From assembly GCA_023436945.1 (NCBI GenBank), contig JAEZHG010000130.1, positions 1-8,060 on the forward strand: 8,060 nt of DNA, given 5' to 3'. The notes beneath the pieces are model-generated. The model was not told the origin of the DNA. It worked only from the letters and a program-made list of their open reading frames with translations, and searched no databases. The stretch's first letter is position 1, and every line of letters starts with the position of its first letter. This DNA comes from Pseudomonadota bacterium (GTDB taxonomy: Bacteria > Pseudomonadota > Alphaproteobacteria > Caulobacterales > Caulobacteraceae). A program made the position numbers and the translations under genes. Positions 6,476-8,060 of this stretch are shown in pieces.

Positions 6476-6506
6476 CGCCCCGCAGGACATCCTGCGGGGC
6501 GTTTTT
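6476..6506 (+). terminator. Rho-independent terminator of the SapC-family gene (possibly bidirectional)
   Basis: A perfect 11-bp GC-rich stem pairs 6476-6486 with 6491-6501 around the loop ACAT (6487-6490), followed by TTTTT (6502-6506). On the opposite strand the stem is followed only by CTTTCC. It may therefore also stop the convergent hot-dog gene transcript ending at 6517, but less efficiently. Confidence 0.93.
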
Positions 6507-6516
6507 CGTTTCGGGT

Positions 6517-6924
6517 CTAGCGCCGCGCGACCAAGGCCCGCGTCAGGCAGGAAAAGACCAGCCTGCCCGCCTCGTCCAGCAGGTCCTGCTGGATGATCAC
6601 GACGCCCTTGCTGTCACCTACGGGGTCCTTGCCCATGACGGTCATGCGGCCACGGATGATCTCGCCCGACGGTGGATTTCGCATATAGCGGATGCCATCG
6701 ACAGCCAGCATCTTATAGCCCGTCCAGCCGCGCGTAGCCTCTCCGGACAGTCGGCTCCACAGGGCATAGATCATGGGATCGGGGGCACCGTTTTCCACGT
6801 CCCAATCCGGCAGGAAACGCTCGGAGAAGAGTTTCAGCCCCTGCCCGTCAACCGCACAGACCCCCAGCGGGATGACCTGTCCGATCTCCAGTTCCTCGAA
6901 ATGGATGCCCAGAGCCTCGCCCAT
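6517..6924 (-). CDS. MaoC-like hot-dog fold protein, probably not an active hydratase
   Basis: This 135-residue protein is the length of a single hot-dog domain. FEELEIGQVIPLG (9-21) is a typical MaoC-type opening, and GEIIRGRMTVMGKDP (87-101) plus the ending RLVFSCLTRALVARR (121-135) are typical late strands of MaoC-like acyl-CoA dehydratases. At the place where enoyl-CoA hydratase 2 enzymes carry G-D-x-N-P-L-H with the catalytic Asp/His pair, this protein has DWDVENGAPDPMIY (40-53). The Asp-x-Asn-Pro-x-His arrangement is lost and no histidine is present there, so classical hydration is unlikely; a binding or thioesterase-like role is possible. ATG 6924-6922 starts 2 bases after the stop of the upstream oxidoreductase, so the two are co-transcribed. 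The fold call is fairly sure and the function unknown. Confidence 0.78.
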   Translation of the reverse strand: MGEALGIHFEELEIGQVIPLGVCAVDGQGLKLFSERFLPDWDVENGAPDPMIYALWSRLSGEATRGWTGYKMLAVDGIRYMRNPPSGEIIRGRMTVMGKDPVGDSKGVVIIQQDLLDEAGRLVFSCLTRALVARR

Positions 6925-6926
6925 GC

Positions 6927-7955
6927 TCAGGCCCCGTGGTCGGGTTCTGGCGAGACGCGCACCAGAAGCTTGCCGTCGTGGTCGCCAGTGAACAGGCGGT
7001 TGAGCGAGCTGACCGCTCCTTCAAGACCGTCATCGACGTGGACCTTCCACTTGATCTGGCCGCTGGCCAGCATCGGGCCCATACCCTCGGCCATCTCGCG
7101 GGCGCGGTGGGCGAAGTCCATGACCAGGAAGCCCTGGATGTTCAGGCGGTGGGTGATTATGCGGGCCAGATTGGGCGGCGGCGGCATGCGGGTGGCATTA
7201 TAGGCCGAGATCATGCCGCACAGGCCGATGCGGCCATGCACCTTCATGCGGTTCCAGACGGCGTTCATGATCTCGCCGCCGACGTTTTCGAAATTGGCGT
7301 CGATACCGTCCGGCGCCAGACGGTCCAGAGCCTCGGCAACGGACTCATTCTTATAGTCGATGGCCGCATCGAACCCGAGGTCCTCGGTCAGCCAGCGGCA
7401 CTTGTCGGGACCACCGGCGATACCGATGACGCGGGCACCCTGTGCCTTGGCGATCTGTCCGGCGATGGAGCCGACGGCCCCTGCGGCGGCGGAAATCACC
7501 ATGGTCTCGCCGGCCTTGGGTTTGATGACATCGGTGACGCCGAACCATGCGGTCATACCCGTCATACCCATGACCGACATATTGGCCGTCAGCGGCAGCC
7601 CCGGCACACGGTGGACAGGGCGCACGCCTGCCTCATTCGCAATCGTATAGTCAGCCCATCCACCAGCCATGGGCGAGACATAGTCACCGACCTTATAGCG
7701 GCTGGAGCGGCTTTCCTCGACCACGCCCAGCGTCAGGCCGCGCATCACCTCGCCAAGGCCGACCGGAGGCAGATAGCCCTCATGGTCGTTCATCCATGTG
7801 CGGTTGGTCGGGTCCAGCGAAAGATAGAGGGTGCGCACCAGCACCTCGCCCTCCCCCAGTTCCGGCACAGCTGCGGAAACCAGTTCCAGATCACCCTCTG
7901 CGACCAGACCGTGCGGACGACGGCGCAATATCCATTGGCGGTTTGTGCGGCTCAT
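6927..7955 (-). CDS. NADPH-dependent oxidoreductase, MDR superfamily (prostaglandin reductase/CurA-like)
   Basis: This 342-residue cytosolic enzyme is of the zinc-free medium-chain dehydrogenase/reductase type that reduces alpha,beta-unsaturated ketones and aldehydes with NADPH. The GroES-like N-terminal domain shows NRQWILRRRPHG (5-16), LSLDPTNRTWM (45-55) and GGWADY (98-103). The Rossmann domain holds the nucleotide loop AAAGAVGS (156-163), GIAGGPDKC (178-186) whose K185 is the expected NADP 2'-phosphate contact, FDAAIDYK (195-202), NFENVGGEIM (221-230) and LCGMISAYN (245-253). All are hallmarks of the leukotriene B4 12-hydroxydehydrogenase/prostaglandin reductase group. No zinc-binding cysteine set is present. 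Length is normal. ATG 7955-7953 has a purine-rich ribosome site 5 bases upstream. The hot-dog gene follows after 2 bases, suggesting a shared small-molecule or acyl substrate. Family secure, natural substrate unknown. Confidence 0.94.
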   Translation of the reverse strand: MSRTNRQWILRRRPHGLVAEGDLELVSAAVPELGEGEVLVRTLYLSLDPTNRTWMNDHEGYLPPVGLGEVMRGLTLGVVEESRSSRYKVGDYVSPMAGGWADYTIANEAGVRPVHRVPGLPLTANMSVMGMTGMTAWFGVTDVIKPKAGETMVISAAAGAVGSIAGQIAKAQGARVIGIAGGPDKCRWLTEDLGFDAAIDYKNESVAEALDRLAPDGIDANFENVGGEIMNAVWNRMKVHGRIGLCGMISAYNATRMPPPPNLARIITHRLNIQGFLVMDFAHRAREMAEGMGPMLASGQIKWKVHVDDGLEGAVSSLNRLFTGDHDGKLLVRVSPEPDHGA

Positions 7956-7960
7956 TGATT

Positions 7961-7970
7961 TCCCTCTCCC
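7961..7970 (-). promoter_or_regulatory. Ribosome binding site of the MDR oxidoreductase; edge region
   Basis: On the minus strand GGGAGAGGGA lies 5 bases before ATG 7955-7953 and fixes that start. Further out to the right edge (7971-8060) I see no gene on either strand. On the minus strand TTGGCT followed after 16 bases by CAAAAT could be a weak promoter for this unit, but I do not claim it. Confidence 0.65.
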
Positions 7971-8060
7971 TAACCGTGTGATTTGGACAGGGGATGCACA
8001 GCGTGTCGAGGCATTTTGAGAGGAAATACCCCGTAGCCAAAAGAAAGGGCGGCCTTGAAA

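Noticed and set aside
6936..7958. A 340-codon plus-strand frame opposite the MDR oxidoreductase
   Set aside because: It mirrors the oxidoreductase almost end to end and is rich in His, Gly, Asp and Arg in the way of an antisense shadow. It has no domain pattern.
7970..8014. A 14-codon minus-strand frame (ATG 8014-8012) ending 14 bases before the MDR gene, a possible leader peptide
   Set aside because: It has no ribosome site and no run of regulatory codons. A frame this short is expected by chance.

Overview
The window is GC-rich with no stretch of foreign composition that I can see. It looks like the chromosome of an alphaproteobacterium. Caulobacteraceae (Asticcacaulis/Caulobacter type) is the likeliest home, judged from the SecA sequence, the SapC-family gene and a promoter that fits the Caulobacter housekeeping (sigma-73) consensus. 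This placement is inference from remembered family resemblance, not a search. I see no tRNA, rRNA, CRISPR array, insertion sequence, phage gene or plasmid function.

Layout, left to right. (1) The C-terminal two thirds of secA (+), cut by the left edge, followed by a short palindrome-rich stretch and a strong UUCG-loop terminator. (2) A kynureninase-like fold-type I PLP enzyme (+) whose start lies just past that terminator. Its stop overlaps, tail to tail, the stop of the next transcription unit. (3) A leftward three-gene unit read zur -> alpha/beta hydrolase -> membrane-anchored protein, with a TGATG stop/start overlap at the first junction and an 11-base overlap (or 7-base gap) at the second. 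(4) A SapC-family gene (+), divergent from zur, with its own good promoter and a strong terminator. (5) A leftward pair, read MDR-family NADPH oxidoreductase -> MaoC-like hot-dog protein, separated by 2 bases and converging on the sapC terminator.

How they work together. SecA is the preprotein translocase motor. Zur is the zinc-sensing repressor, and all eight expected zinc ligands can be placed. Its tight coupling to a hydrolase and to an anchored, apparently redox-dead DsbC-like protein suggests a co-expressed module of unknown purpose, possibly envelope or zinc homeostasis. The oxidoreductase/hot-dog pair looks like small-molecule or acyl-CoA metabolism, but the hot-dog protein lacks the usual hydratase residues.

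The window is mostly ordinary chromosomal backbone. I do not see a clear new multi-gene system. The items most worth a second look are the DsbC-like protein without a CXXC in the zur operon, a roughly 38-residue insertion in SecA NBD2, and the palindromic stretch after secA.
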